A stretch of DNA of 23,561 nucleotides from Chloroflexota bacterium. GTDB taxonomy: Bacteria > Chloroflexota > Anaerolineae > Anaerolineales > Villigracilaceae. The stretch's first letter is position 1. Each line of letters begins with the position of its first letter. The notes beneath the pieces were generated by a model, which was not told the origin of the DNA, made no database searches, and worked only from the letters and a program-made list of their open reading frames with translations. This document shows, in pieces, positions 7,639 through 15,335 of the stretch. Location of the stretch: the NCBI GenBank assembly GCA_021796155.1, contig JAJYOO010000006.1:1-23561 (forward strand), read 5' to 3'. Both the position numbers and the translations under genes were made by a program.

Positions 7639-8631
7639 ATGGATACTACATTGATTGGTTTGGCCGGGGTTCTCGCGGCAGCCGCGCCGGTTTTGTTTGC
7701 GGTTATCGGTGAGACGATTACCGAACGCGCCGGCATCATCAACCTTTCGTGGAATGGCACGATCCTGCTTTCAGCGATGGGCGGCTTTACAGTCACCTAC
7801 CTGACCGGTAATCTGTTTTTGGGCTTTCTGGCTGGAATGTTGATTGGCGCAGCCGTAGCGTTCATCGTTGCGTTTGGAAGCATCACGCTTCATCAATCGC
7901 AAGTTGCCGTCGGATTCGTTCTGGCGCTGGCGGCACGCGACCTCGCTTATTTTCTCGGCGTACCATACATGAATATTCCCGGCCCGACCCTGCCGACGTT
8001 GCCGATACCTATTTTGAAAGATATTCCGATCCTTGGTCCTTTATTCTTCCGAGCGGACATCATGACGTACCTAAGTTATGTCATCATCGTTCTTGCCTGG
8101 TTGTGGTTGTTCCGCACCCGGCCAGGATTGATGCTGCAGGGCATTGGCGAGCGTCCGGCCGCGGCATTTGTGCGCGGTGCGAATGTCAATCTAATGCGTT
8201 ATGTTTACACCGTCATCGGCGGCGCGATTGGCGGACTTGCTGGCCCGGCTTACACATTGAATGTCAAACCGGGATGGATGGGGACGCAAACGGGTCTGGA
8301 CGGCATCGGCTGGATCGCGCTTGCGATAACGATCTTCGGTGGATGGAGTCCGCTGCGCGGCGCTTTCGGCGCTTATCTGTTTTCCCTGCTCCAGTGGCTT
8401 GGACTTGTTCTTCAGCCGAGCCTGCCCGGAATTCCATCACAGGTTTTGCAGGTTGCGCCTTTCCCGTTGATGATCCTGACTCTGTTGCTGGTCAACATCG
8501 GCGACGCGGAATGGGTTCAGCGCTGGCTGGCTGCCATGCCCGAAGGAACGCGGCGCGTGGTCGCACGAATCCTGCGCGCCATGCGGGCCGCGCCTCCTGC
8601 AGCGTTGGGCGTGCCGTTCGAGTCAGAATAA
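7639..8631 (+). CDS. ABC transporter permease, BMP/nucleoside type (second)
   Basis: The 330-residue product is a hydrophobic protein of about eight or more helices. The frame is open further upstream (to 7135), but that part overlaps the first permease. ATG 7639 follows TAGGAG at 7628-7633, which also contains the stop codon of the preceding gene. The N-terminal block ERAGIINLSWNGTILLSAMGG is the counterpart of the NIGVEGQM block in the first permease. The middle has FRTRPGLMLQGIGERPAAA, the coupling-helix region, and GLDGIGWIALAITIFGGWSPLRGAFGAYLF near the end. It pairs with the first permease to complete the importer and is the last gene of the operon, before a terminator. Confidence 0.92.
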   Translation: MDTTLIGLAGVLAAAAPVLFAVIGETITERAGIINLSWNGTILLSAMGGFTVTYLTGNLFLGFLAGMLIGAAVAFIVAFGSITLHQSQVAVGFVLALAARDLAYFLGVPYMNIPGPTLPTLPIPILKDIPILGPLFFRADIMTYLSYVIIVLAWLWLFRTRPGLMLQGIGERPAAAFVRGANVNLMRYVYTVIGGAIGGLAGPAYTLNVKPGWMGTQTGLDGIGWIALAITIFGGWSPLRGAFGAYLFSLLQWLGLVLQPSLPGIPSQVLQVAPFPLMILTLLLVNIGDAEWVQRWLAAMPEGTRRVVARILRAMRAAPPAALGVPFESE

Positions 8632-8652
8632 CAGACTGATAAGATTGATTAC

Positions 8653-8687
8653 AAAAAACTGTCGAATCTTAGTTCGAGAGTTTTTTT
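8653..8687. terminator. Bidirectional terminator between the transporter operon and the minus-strand lipoprotein
   Basis: A 14-bp stem with one mismatch (AAAAAACTGTCGAA paired with TTCGAGAGTTTTTT) encloses a 6-base loop TCTTAG. It has T runs at the 3' side on both strands. It lies between two convergent genes (stops at 8631 and 8697), so it can serve both. Confidence 0.85.
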
Positions 8688-8696
8688 GTTGTGATG

Positions 8697-9704
8697 TTAT
8701 GGAGTAGGCGTCGCGTTGTCATTATTCTTTCTCTTTTCAAGTTCATCAAAAACTTGGTGATAACTTTGTATTTCTTCAGGTGCTGTGTTTTTGACATCCC
8801 AATGACTTAAATCTCCTAAAGATTTGATCTGTTCCCATCCATAATCTACTCGTCCGCTCGATTCATAATCGAAAAATATATTTGCTAATGTTGGCATAAC
8901 ATTGCATGAAACTAACGGCTTGTTGTAATCTGCTTGCAGTCCAGTTACCAGTTCGGTAATTTTCTGGTTATAAAATTCTTTTTCATTTTCTGAAACATCA
9001 ATATAAGCTGTATCTTTCCACGCAAATAGGCGAAAGGCAAAAGGAGAAGCGGTATGAACACAAGCACCATAATCTCCTTCATAATATCGCGTTGCTACAA
9101 CTCTAAATATCGCCTGATTGTTGATGGATACAAATCCTTTGGGATTGAAGCCTGTAGCTGGCGTAATATCAATTGCCTCCCCATAAGCATTAATGCCAAT
9201 GAGTTTCAGAGTGCCGCAATCATAACAGTTTCCTCCCATGCTTGTTATAACAGGCAGCTCAAAATAGTTTTGATGAAAGTAAGAGAAACCACGAAAGCCT
9301 TTCAGGAAAAAGCCGTTATAAAGCCAATCAGGATGATCTTCACGCTCTACATCGAAAGTCATATAAACGAATGGGCCCAAGTCATATATTAACGTTGATA
9401 CATTGTCTGTTATTCGAAACAGTAACATTTCTCGACTTAGCATCGGATCACTTGTCTTAACGATAACTGCAACGTATTCAGGGTCCTGATTTTGGGTTCG
9501 TACGATTTCGTCAATGACTAATGGTTTGTTTCCTGCAATTTCATGCAGGCGCGGATTATCGAAATCCAAGAACGGAGTTGTTTGTTGAGTTGGAATTGTG
9601 ACCGGCGATATGACTGTAGGTTGAGAATTCTGATTCCATTGGTTGGAACAACCGATTAATAGAAATGTTACGAATAGCAAAAATAACCACTTTATATTTT
9701 TCAT
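8697..9704 (-). CDS. Predicted lipoprotein of unknown function
   Basis: The 335-residue product begins MKNIKWLFLLFVTFLLIGCS, a clear lipoprotein signal with lipobox LIGC and lipidated Cys19. The start at 9704 is preferred over the upstream ATG at 9758 because it gives the signal peptide and follows AAAGGG on the minus strand. After the signal comes a low-complexity linker rich in Gln, Ser, Thr and Pro (about residues 20-45). A globular domain follows, with a cysteine pair in GNCYDCGTLKLIG and a charged, Asn-rich tail ending NNDNATPTP. I do not recognise the family. The gene is visibly richer in A+T than its neighbours and is a single-gene minus-strand unit flanked by plus-strand operons, which fits an accessory or transferred gene. 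It is probably exposed on the outer face of the membrane. Confidence 0.8.
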   Translation of the reverse strand: MKNIKWLFLLFVTFLLIGCSNQWNQNSQPTVISPVTIPTQQTTPFLDFDNPRLHEIAGNKPLVIDEIVRTQNQDPEYVAVIVKTSDPMLSREMLLFRITDNVSTLIYDLGPFVYMTFDVEREDHPDWLYNGFFLKGFRGFSYFHQNYFELPVITSMGGNCYDCGTLKLIGINAYGEAIDITPATGFNPKGFVSINNQAIFRVVATRYYEGDYGACVHTASPFAFRLFAWKDTAYIDVSENEKEFYNQKITELVTGLQADYNKPLVSCNVMPTLANIFFDYESSGRVDYGWEQIKSLGDLSHWDVKNTAPEEIQSYHQVFDELEKRKNNDNATPTP

Positions 9705-9708
9705 TTTT

Positions 9709-9821
9709 TGACCCTTTTGTTTTCCAAAATGAATGGTTGCCCGATAAAAGTATAACATTGACGAGACATGCTGTATCCTGTTGCAGTTATATCGGGTAAA
9801 ATCAGATGCAGAAAAGGGTCA
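9709..9821. promoter_or_regulatory. Divergent promoter region with inverted repeats
   Basis: TGACCCTTTT (9709-9718) and AAAAGGGTCA (9812-9821) are a perfect 10-bp inverted pair that supplies the ribosome site of both divergent genes. Between them, CCCGA plus TATAAC (9740-9744 and 9751-9756) mirrors GTTATATCGGG (9786-9796) with a bulge. TATACT on the minus strand (9749-9754) is a reasonable -10 for the lipoprotein gene. No convincing plus-strand promoter could be fixed. Confidence 0.35.
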
Positions 9822-9823
9822 CC

Positions 9824-11092
9824 ATGTCAAAATTCACCGGCTATCGCTGTTCACTTTGTGGAACTGAATATTTACCCGATCAAATTACATACACCTGCCC
9901 GAAAGATGGCGGGAATCTCGATATTATTCTTGATTACGAATCCATTCGCAAGAAGTATCAACCGGAGGATGTTCTCTCGCGCCACGATGCGTCGCTGTGG
10001 CGCTACGAGCCGCTGTTGCCTGTCAACACGCCGAAAGGCGAAGCGACCCCGCTTCACGCCGCGGGCGGGACGCCGGTCTTTTCGTTGGCGCGTTTGGGCA
10101 AGAAGCTTGGGTTATCAAATCTTTGGCTGAAAGATGAAAGCCGCAATCCAACGGCGTCCTTCAAAGACCGCGCCAGTGCGATCGTGGTTGCGCGTGCGCG
10201 TGAGATCAAAGCGGAAATCGTCGTCACCGCGTCAACAGGTAACGCGGGCGCGGCACTGGCAGGCATGTCTGCTGCGATTCGTCAGAAGGCCATCATTTTT
10301 GCTCCGAAGACTGCGCCTCCGGCGAAAGTCGCGCAGTTACTTATTTTCGGCGCAAAAGTTTTGCTTGTGGATGGCACGTACGATGATGCTTTTGACTTGA
10401 CGATCAAAGCCGCAGAAGAATTCGGGTGGTATTGCCGCAACACTGGATACAATCCATTTACCGCCGAAGGAAAGAAGACGGCCGCGTTCGAGATTTGGGA
10501 ATGGTGGAGATCAGCGCATGAAGTTTGGCATAAGCAGAACAGCGAAGGAATTGATCATGCTCCGCTGGCCGTTTTTGTTTCAGTGGGCGACGGCAATATC
10601 ATTTCAGGCATCCATAAAGGCTTCAAAGATTTATTGGAATTGGGATGGCTGCCGCATATGCCGCGTATCATTGGCGTGCAGGCTGAAGGTTCCGCCGCGA
10701 TTGCAAATGCGTTCCATGCCAACACCGAAGATGTCAAGCCTGTTTCAGCAAAAACCATCGCTGACAGCATCTCGGTGGATTTGCCGCGCGATGGAATCCG
10801 CGCGGTGCGCGCGGCGCGCGAGACTGGCGGGACGTATATCACCGTCCCGGATAAGGAAATTCTCAAGGCGATTGCAGAGCTTGGGAAGCAGGGCATTTTT
10901 GCGGAACCGGCTGGGGCGACCGCGTATGCCGGTTTGGTCCGCGCCGCGGCTCAAGGTCTGGTGCGAGGCGATGAACCAGTCCTCGTGTTGAATACCGGCA
11001 GCGGACTCAAAGATGTCCGTGCCGCGATGCAAGCTGTTGCTGATGCCCCGATCATCGAACCCACTTTGGCCGCTGTGAAAAAGATATTATGA
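9824..11092 (+). CDS. thrC: Threonine synthase (PLP-dependent, zinc-ribbon N terminus)
   Basis: The 422-residue product belongs to the fold type II PLP enzymes. It opens with a ribbon-like module, YRCSLCGTEY and TYTCPKDGGNL, with Cys9, Cys12 and Cys25; Asp28 stands where a fourth Cys is usual. The PLP lysine is Lys114 in NPTASFKDRA. TASTGNAGAALAG is the phosphate-binding Asn loop, followed by IFAPKTAPPAKVAQL, NPFTAEGKKTAAFEIWE and the C-terminal NTGSGLKD. Threonine synthase converts O-phosphohomoserine to threonine. ATG 9824 follows AAAAGGG well and is preferred over ATG 9806. The last bases overlap the AI-2E permease start (ATGA). Because other PLP and carbamoyl enzymes are near, a related beta-elimination or lyase activity on another amino acid cannot be excluded. 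Confidence 0.85.
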   Translation: MSKFTGYRCSLCGTEYLPDQITYTCPKDGGNLDIILDYESIRKKYQPEDVLSRHDASLWRYEPLLPVNTPKGEATPLHAAGGTPVFSLARLGKKLGLSNLWLKDESRNPTASFKDRASAIVVARAREIKAEIVVTASTGNAGAALAGMSAAIRQKAIIFAPKTAPPAKVAQLLIFGAKVLLVDGTYDDAFDLTIKAAEEFGWYCRNTGYNPFTAEGKKTAAFEIWEWWRSAHEVWHKQNSEGIDHAPLAVFVSVGDGNIISGIHKGFKDLLELGWLPHMPRIIGVQAEGSAAIANAFHANTEDVKPVSAKTIADSISVDLPRDGIRAVRAARETGGTYITVPDKEILKAIAELGKQGIFAEPAGATAYAGLVRAAAQGLVRGDEPVLVLNTGSGLKDVRAAMQAVADAPIIEPTLAAVKKIL

Positions 11093-12252
11093 AATCCGAG
11101 TGGAGTCCATCGGCTCGCTATTTCACGCTTGCGCTGGTCATCGCAATTCTTATCTTTATCGGATACGAGTCCCGCGCGATGATCGCGCCGTTGGCCCTGG
11201 CCAGTGTCATTGCGTATTTGCTTTATCCATTCGTTTCCCTGTTGCAGCGGCGATTCAAAATCAGGCGCAAAGCAGCCTCGAACATTGTTTATTTCGTCAG
11301 TCTGGCAGTGATGACCGCGCTGCCGATCGTGCTCGTGCCGGTCCTATCGCACCAGACGACTGAAATCGCCTCCGACTTGCAGACGACACTGGATCAAGCA
11401 CAGAAATATCTTGCCCAGCCAATTGTGATTTTGGGGAATAAGATTGACTTGAGTTCGATCATTTCGCAGTATAAGTTTTCACTTCCGGGCTTGATCGCTC
11501 CGGTGACACAAAACCCGCTCCTGCTGATTCGGAATACGACGCACAGCACGTTGTTGGCGCTGATCGTGATCGTCGGAGTTTATTTCTTCATGACGGAATG
11601 GGAGAATCTTCGCGAGGGCATGATCCGCATCGCGCCGAAAGATTATCGCGAGGATGTCCGCAAATTGTATGCCCAGATCAGGGAGGTCTGGATGGCATAT
11701 CTGCGCGGGCAACTCACGCTCATGGTTATCGTGGCGGTCACATTTACCGTCCTTTGGACGATCATCGGCCTGCCCGGTTCGCTGTATTTAGGTTTGCTGG
11801 CAGGTTTATTGAGCATCGTTCCAGATGTTGGCCCCGTGATTGCAACGGTGATTGCTTTGGTAGTCGCGCTGCTGGAAGGCTCCAACTGGCTGCCAGTCAA
11901 CAATTTCGTATTCGCCTTGATCGTGGTTGGCCTTTTTGTCGTGCTGATCAATTTCGAACACGTTTGGCTGCGGCCCTATATCCTCGGACGCAGCGTCCGC
12001 ATGAATGAAGCAATTGTTTTTATCGCGATCGTTGCCGCTGTAGCTCTTTCCGGAATTCTGGCCGCGTTTATCGTTGTGCCGATGCTGGCCTCCCTGACTG
12101 TAATTTGGAAATATTTGCATGCCCGGATGTTGGGACTGCCGCCGTTTCAGGATGAAGTGCCCGCCTCCGCACCAGGCGCTGAAGCGGCTGCCGTTTCCAA
12201 ACAGGAATCCAAACCCGAAGTCCAACCGGTTAAAGAGAAATCTTCCGAATGA
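11089..12252 (+). CDS. AI-2E family transporter (PerM-like permease)
   Basis: The 387-residue membrane protein has the PF01594 layout. Two or three N-terminal helices include [25 protein letters not shown] polar segment of about 100 residues follows (residues 90-150), then more helices with the conserved [26 protein letters not shown] block and the [32 protein letters not shown] region. The tail is charged and rich in Glu, Pro and Ala. Family members include TqsA (AI-2 export) and Na+/H+ antiporter-like proteins; most have no proven substrate. The start overlaps the threonine synthase stop and its own stop overlaps the next start (both ATGA), so the three genes are one operon, although their functions show no obvious link. 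Confidence 0.9.
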   Translation: MKSEWSPSARYFTLALVIAILIFIGYESRAMIAPLALASVIAYLLYPFVSLLQRRFKIRRKAASNIVYFVSLAVMTALPIVLVPVLSHQTTEIASDLQTTLDQAQKYLAQPIVILGNKIDLSSIISQYKFSLPGLIAPVTQNPLLLIRNTTHSTLLALIVIVGVYFFMTEWENLREGMIRIAPKDYREDVRKLYAQIREVWMAYLRGQLTLMVIVAVTFTVLWTIIGLPGSLYLGLLAGLLSIVPDVGPVIATVIALVVALLEGSNWLPVNNFVFALIVVGLFVVLINFEHVWLRPYILGRSVRMNEAIVFIAIVAAVALSGILAAFIVVPMLASLTVIWKYLHARMLGLPPFQDEVPASAPGAEAAAVSKQESKPEVQPVKEKSSE

Positions 12253-13181
12253 AAATTACATATTCAATCGTTGCGCCCATTTACAATGAGCTTGATAATC
12301 TGTCGGAGTTATATCAGCGCGTTAAAGAAGTCATGGACACGACCGGCGAGTCGTGGGAACTTATTTTGGTGGATGATGGCTCGACCGATGGCTCGACGGA
12401 AAAAATCCGCGAACTTGGACAGGCTGATTCGCGTGTCCGCCCTGTGATCTTTGCGCGCAACTTCGGACATCAAATTGCCATCACGGCTGGTTGGGATTAT
12501 GCGCGCGGCGATGCGGTTGTCATCATTGACGCGGATTTGCAGGACCCGCCTGAAGTCATTTTGGAACTGGCGAAAAAGTGGAAGGAAGGTTACGAAGTTG
12601 TTTACGCCGTGCGCGCCGAACGCGAAGGCGAATCATGGTTCAAGAAAGTTACGGCGTCTCTGTTTTATCGAATCATCTATCGAATTACAGACGTGAAGAT
12701 TCCCGTTGACACCGGCGACTTCCGTTTGATGGATCGCAAAGTGGTGGACGTTCTTAAACAAATGCCCGAGCGTCATCGCTTCCCGCGCGGCATGTCGTCA
12801 TGGGTTGGGTTCAAGCAGATCGGCATAGATTACAAGCGCTCTGCCCGTCACGCGGGTGTGACCAAATATCCATTCCGCAAAATGTTGAAACTGGCATTGA
12901 ATGCCATTACCAGCTTTTCATATTTCCCTTTGCAGGTTGCGACGTTCTTCGGATTTGTCTCCGCAGGCATTGCCATCCTTGCCATACCGGTTGTGATTGT
13001 CCTTCGCATGGAAGGCAGTCCGCAATTTACGGGCCAGGCTACAACCTTGATTGCCGTATTATTCCTCGGCGGTGTGCAATTGATCTCGCTTGGGATCCTC
13101 GGTGAATACATTGGCCGCTTGTATGATGAGGCCAAAGGCAGACCGCTGTACATTGTCCGCGATGCGCCCAAGGATCAATAA
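12249..13181 (+). CDS. Family 2 glycosyltransferase, membrane-anchored (GtrB/DPM1-like)
   Basis: The 310-residue product has an N-terminal GT-A catalytic domain with [13 protein letters not shown], the nucleotide-sugar motif DDGS (42-45), [14 protein letters not shown] and the metal-binding DADLQDP (94-100). [11 protein letters not shown] and [14 protein letters not shown] then form the acceptor side. Two C-terminal helices follow (about 225-250 and 260-285), ending [20 protein letters not shown]. This is the pattern of GtrB, ArnC-like and dolichol-phosphate-mannose-synthase-like enzymes that load a sugar onto polyprenyl phosphate at the membrane. The product would suit a GT-C enzyme, such as the polytopic protein at 1531-3636, as a donor user; that link is an inference. 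It is the last gene of the thrC operon. Confidence 0.92.
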   Translation: MKITYSIVAPIYNELDNLSELYQRVKEVMDTTGESWELILVDDGSTDGSTEKIRELGQADSRVRPVIFARNFGHQIAITAGWDYARGDAVVIIDADLQDPPEVILELAKKWKEGYEVVYAVRAEREGESWFKKVTASLFYRIIYRITDVKIPVDTGDFRLMDRKVVDVLKQMPERHRFPRGMSSWVGFKQIGIDYKRSARHAGVTKYPFRKMLKLALNAITSFSYFPLQVATFFGFVSAGIAILAIPVVIVLRMEGSPQFTGQATTLIAVLFLGGVQLISLGILGEYIGRLYDEAKGRPLYIVRDAPKDQ

Positions 13182-13201
13182 ATATGCTCCCCGAGCTTAA
13201 G

Positions 13202-13322
13202 GATTCAGCCACGAATTAACGCGAATTTCACGAATTTTCAAGGATAAGCTCAAAACTGAATTCCCGACCTGTTTTCGTGGTCAGGAATTCTCGTGTCAAT
13301 TCGTGAAATTCGTGGCTGATTC
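13202..13322. repeat. Long nested dyad with about 10-bp periodic CGAATT motifs (intergenic, between convergent genes)
   Basis: The outer arms GATTCAGCCACGAAT (13202-13216) and ATTCGTGGCTGATTC (13308-13322) pair with one mismatch. CGAATTTCACGAATT (13222-13236) also pairs perfectly with 13298-13312, using part of the same right arm. CGAATT recurs at 13212, 13222 and 13231. Inside lies a second hairpin, GAATTCCCGACC (13258-13269) against GGTCAGGAATTC (13279-13290), with one mismatch and a 9-base loop. It occupies most of the 196-base gap between convergent genes and may end transcripts from both sides. Confidence 0.7.
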
Positions 13323-13377
13323 TTTTAGACAACGGCGCAAGAAGCTGCAAAACTGGATTCGGGGTTAATCATATCTT

Positions 13378-14235
13378 TCATTTCTTGAATTTATACGCGG
13401 GTTCGTAATGTAATTCGTATTTTGGAGTTTTGCCAGTCTTTGTAATATCTTCCCACTTAACTCGCAGCAAACCGAATATCGGCGTCCACGGTTTGAACAA
13501 GCGGACTTCCGCAAAATCTTTGTTTTGCATTGCAACCGCTTGGACGAGTTTCTCCGCGGCGTCTTCCGGTTTGCCTGCCAGGAAGCGCAGGACGAAGCCA
13601 TAGCGTCCCATCATTTCCTTTCCGCGTTCACCGATTACATGCGGACTCGTGAGCATGTCCGTCAACATCATGCCGGGGCTGAAACCAAGCACTTTGATTC
13701 CAGAGCCTTGTAACTCTTTTGCCAACGAACGCGTGAACGATGCGATCCATGCTTTTGTTGCACCGTATAAACCAGTCGGCGTTGCTGGGCGCAGAAAACT
13801 TCCCGCGCCGTACATGTTGACAATCATCCCAGTTTTGCGCGGCAGCATATGTGCCAGTACCGCCTGCGTGCAATACAACGTACCGAGATCGTTCGCGATG
13901 AACATATTTAGCGCTTCCTGTGGATTTGTGTCTAACATCATGCCAGCCGAGGACGAATAGCCGGCGTTGTTAATCCAAACATCAATGTGACCAAACTTTT
14001 CGATCACGCGTTGGACGATTTCGTACACCTGCGTTTCATCCTGGACGTCGAGCGGCTCGCCGTTTACTGGGCCGAATTCCCTCAACGATTCGACTGCGCG
14101 TTGAAGCGCATCCTGATTTCTTCCGGTTACAACAACGGTCGCCCCGGCCCTGAGCATGGCTTCGGCGATGGCAAATCCGAAACCGCGCGTCGAGCCGGTA
14201 ATGACAACAATTTTATTTTTCATTTGATCTGCCAT
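13378..14235 (-). CDS. Short-chain dehydrogenase/reductase (atypical active site)
   Basis: The 285-residue Rossmann-fold protein has cofactor loop TGSTRGFG (13-20), NNAG (89-92) and YGATK (Tyr157, Lys161). TGR at about 37-39 after the second strand suggests NADP(H). The substrate is unknown. By eye, the catalytic Ser, expected three residues after Asn140 in the strand IVNMYGAGSF, is replaced by Gly143, with Ser146 nearby. Activity may therefore be altered, or another residue may stand in. ATG 14235 lies 2 bases after the stop of the upstream membrane protein; ATG 14223 is an in-frame alternative. The two genes form one minus-strand operon, so the dehydrogenase may work on a membrane or lipid-linked substrate together with its partner; that is inference. 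Confidence 0.88.
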   Translation of the reverse strand: MADQMKNKIVVITGSTRGFGFAIAEAMLRAGATVVVTGRNQDALQRAVESLREFGPVNGEPLDVQDETQVYEIVQRVIEKFGHIDVWINNAGYSSSAGMMLDTNPQEALNMFIANDLGTLYCTQAVLAHMLPRKTGMIVNMYGAGSFLRPATPTGLYGATKAWIASFTRSLAKELQGSGIKVLGFSPGMMLTDMLTSPHVIGERGKEMMGRYGFVLRFLAGKPEDAAEKLVQAVAMQNKDFAEVRLFKPWTPIFGLLRVKWEDITKTGKTPKYELHYEPAYKFKK

Positions 14236-14237
14236 GA

Positions 14238-15239
14238 TTAATCCGTAATTGCTTGTACTGTTGTAGTCCGCTTGAAAAGGTTGATGATCCAGTTGACGGC
14301 GAGATAAATTCCATAGAGCAGGAAGATCACCATGTAATCCAGAACGGGAATGCGGATGACTTCATTCCATTGGCTGAGTCGCCCCATGAACGCGTACACG
14401 CCAACAGTCAAGACGATGAAGCCGATTGCGAGTCCCCGTTTCGTCCAAGTGTTTAGGCCAAGTCCATACATTTGTGTCAGAACCAGCATGGCGCCAAATC
14501 CAAAGGTGAACATCGGCCACAGATTATTTCCCTGCAAAATCGCGACCGTCGTTCCGTGGAGCAATACAAAAAATTCGAGAAAGAATGTCCACCAGCGATT
14601 GATGTGCGCGCGGTTGAAGATTAACGCGGATTGGGCGAACAACATGAACATGTAGAAAAAGCCCAGCAGATGCCCCCATGTGCCTTCGGTGGGGTGGTAC
14701 CAGAATGTGTAAATCGTTGCCCATGCGAAGAAGTAACCGTGATATTTGCGCGCGATTTGGATGAAGCCATCCTTGAATTTGAATTTCTTTCCGAAGATCA
14801 GACCACGGCGCGGTGTTTCGAAAATAATGATGACCATCAACATCACTGCGACCGAGCCAAGCGCTGTGATCTCTGGTACGCTGGCCGCGAGACCATCGAA
14901 CCAAAGCTGAGATTGGACAATGTGTAGAACAATAAAGCTGATGTTGGTTGCTATCAAAGCCCAATTGAACCAGCGCAGGTTGTTGTCGAACTTTGGACGT
15001 TCGCGTTGAGCGAAATAAATGATTGCCCACACAATGATGTTGTGAAGCAGGTAGCCGCCCCATGCTGTCAGTGCCGCGATGGCGTTCGGCTGTGTTAGCC
15101 GCCAGGGATAGGCGAACGGAACCGTCGGGCCGACGATTCGGAAGTGGGCTAAATTTGCAGCAGTCAGACCGATAACAGTAGTGAATGCGCCTGCTGCAAA
15201 AATGCTTCCAAGTATGAATTTGAGAGAGTTATACTTCAT
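14238..15239 (-). CDS. Polytopic, histidine-rich membrane protein of unknown function
   Basis: The 333-residue product has about nine or ten hydrophobic helices with short loops. I do not recognise the family. The start at 15239 is preferred over 15263 because AAAAGGAG lies just before it and the upstream ATG lies inside a good -10 element. Eight histidines sit at or near helix ends or within helices: NLAHF, YLLHN, IVLHI, KYHGY, FWYHP, WGHLL, NRAHI and LLHGT. The central stretch KYHGYFFAW to GHLLGFFYMF is especially rich in His and aromatic residues. This could suit heme or metal binding, but no known signature is complete. It is the first gene of a two-gene unit with the dehydrogenase, suggesting a membrane redox or lipid-modifying role, which is only an inference. 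Confidence 0.82.
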   Translation of the reverse strand: MKYNSLKFILGSIFAAGAFTTVIGLTAANLAHFRIVGPTVPFAYPWRLTQPNAIAALTAWGGYLLHNIIVWAIIYFAQRERPKFDNNLRWFNWALIATNISFIVLHIVQSQLWFDGLAASVPEITALGSVAVMLMVIIIFETPRRGLIFGKKFKFKDGFIQIARKYHGYFFAWATIYTFWYHPTEGTWGHLLGFFYMFMLFAQSALIFNRAHINRWWTFFLEFFVLLHGTTVAILQGNNLWPMFTFGFGAMLVLTQMYGLGLNTWTKRGLAIGFIVLTVGVYAFMGRLSQWNEVIRIPVLDYMVIFLLYGIYLAVNWIINLFKRTTTVQAITD

Positions 15240-15261
15240 GCAATCTCCTTTTCGGGCGCTC

Positions 15262-15291
15262 ATTTTACCGCATGGAGAGAGTAGTTTCCAA
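15262..15291 (-). promoter_or_regulatory. Sigma-70-type promoter for the minus-strand membrane protein/dehydrogenase operon
   Basis: On the minus strand, TTGGAA (15291-15286) and TAAAAT (15267-15262) are separated by 18 bases, matching 4 of 6 and 5 of 6 consensus positions. The predicted start of transcription gives a leader of under 20 bases before ATG 15239 and rules out the ATG at 15263. Confidence 0.5.
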
Positions 15292-15314
15292 CGATTTTAC
15301 ATTTCTCATATATT
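15285..15314 (+). promoter_or_regulatory. Possible divergent promoter for the MalY/PatB gene
   Basis: TTTCCA (15285-15290) and TATATT (15309-15314) are separated by 18 bases. The -35 box lies on top of the -35 box of the opposite promoter, so the two could compete for RNA polymerase or share a regulator. Confidence 0.35.
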
Positions 15315-15335
15315 TTGGCTCACGGAGAAAACTTT

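Noticed and set aside
15240..15263. Longer N terminus for the His-rich membrane protein
   Set aside because: The upstream ATG sits inside a good -10 element, and AAAAGGAG directly precedes the downstream ATG at 15239.
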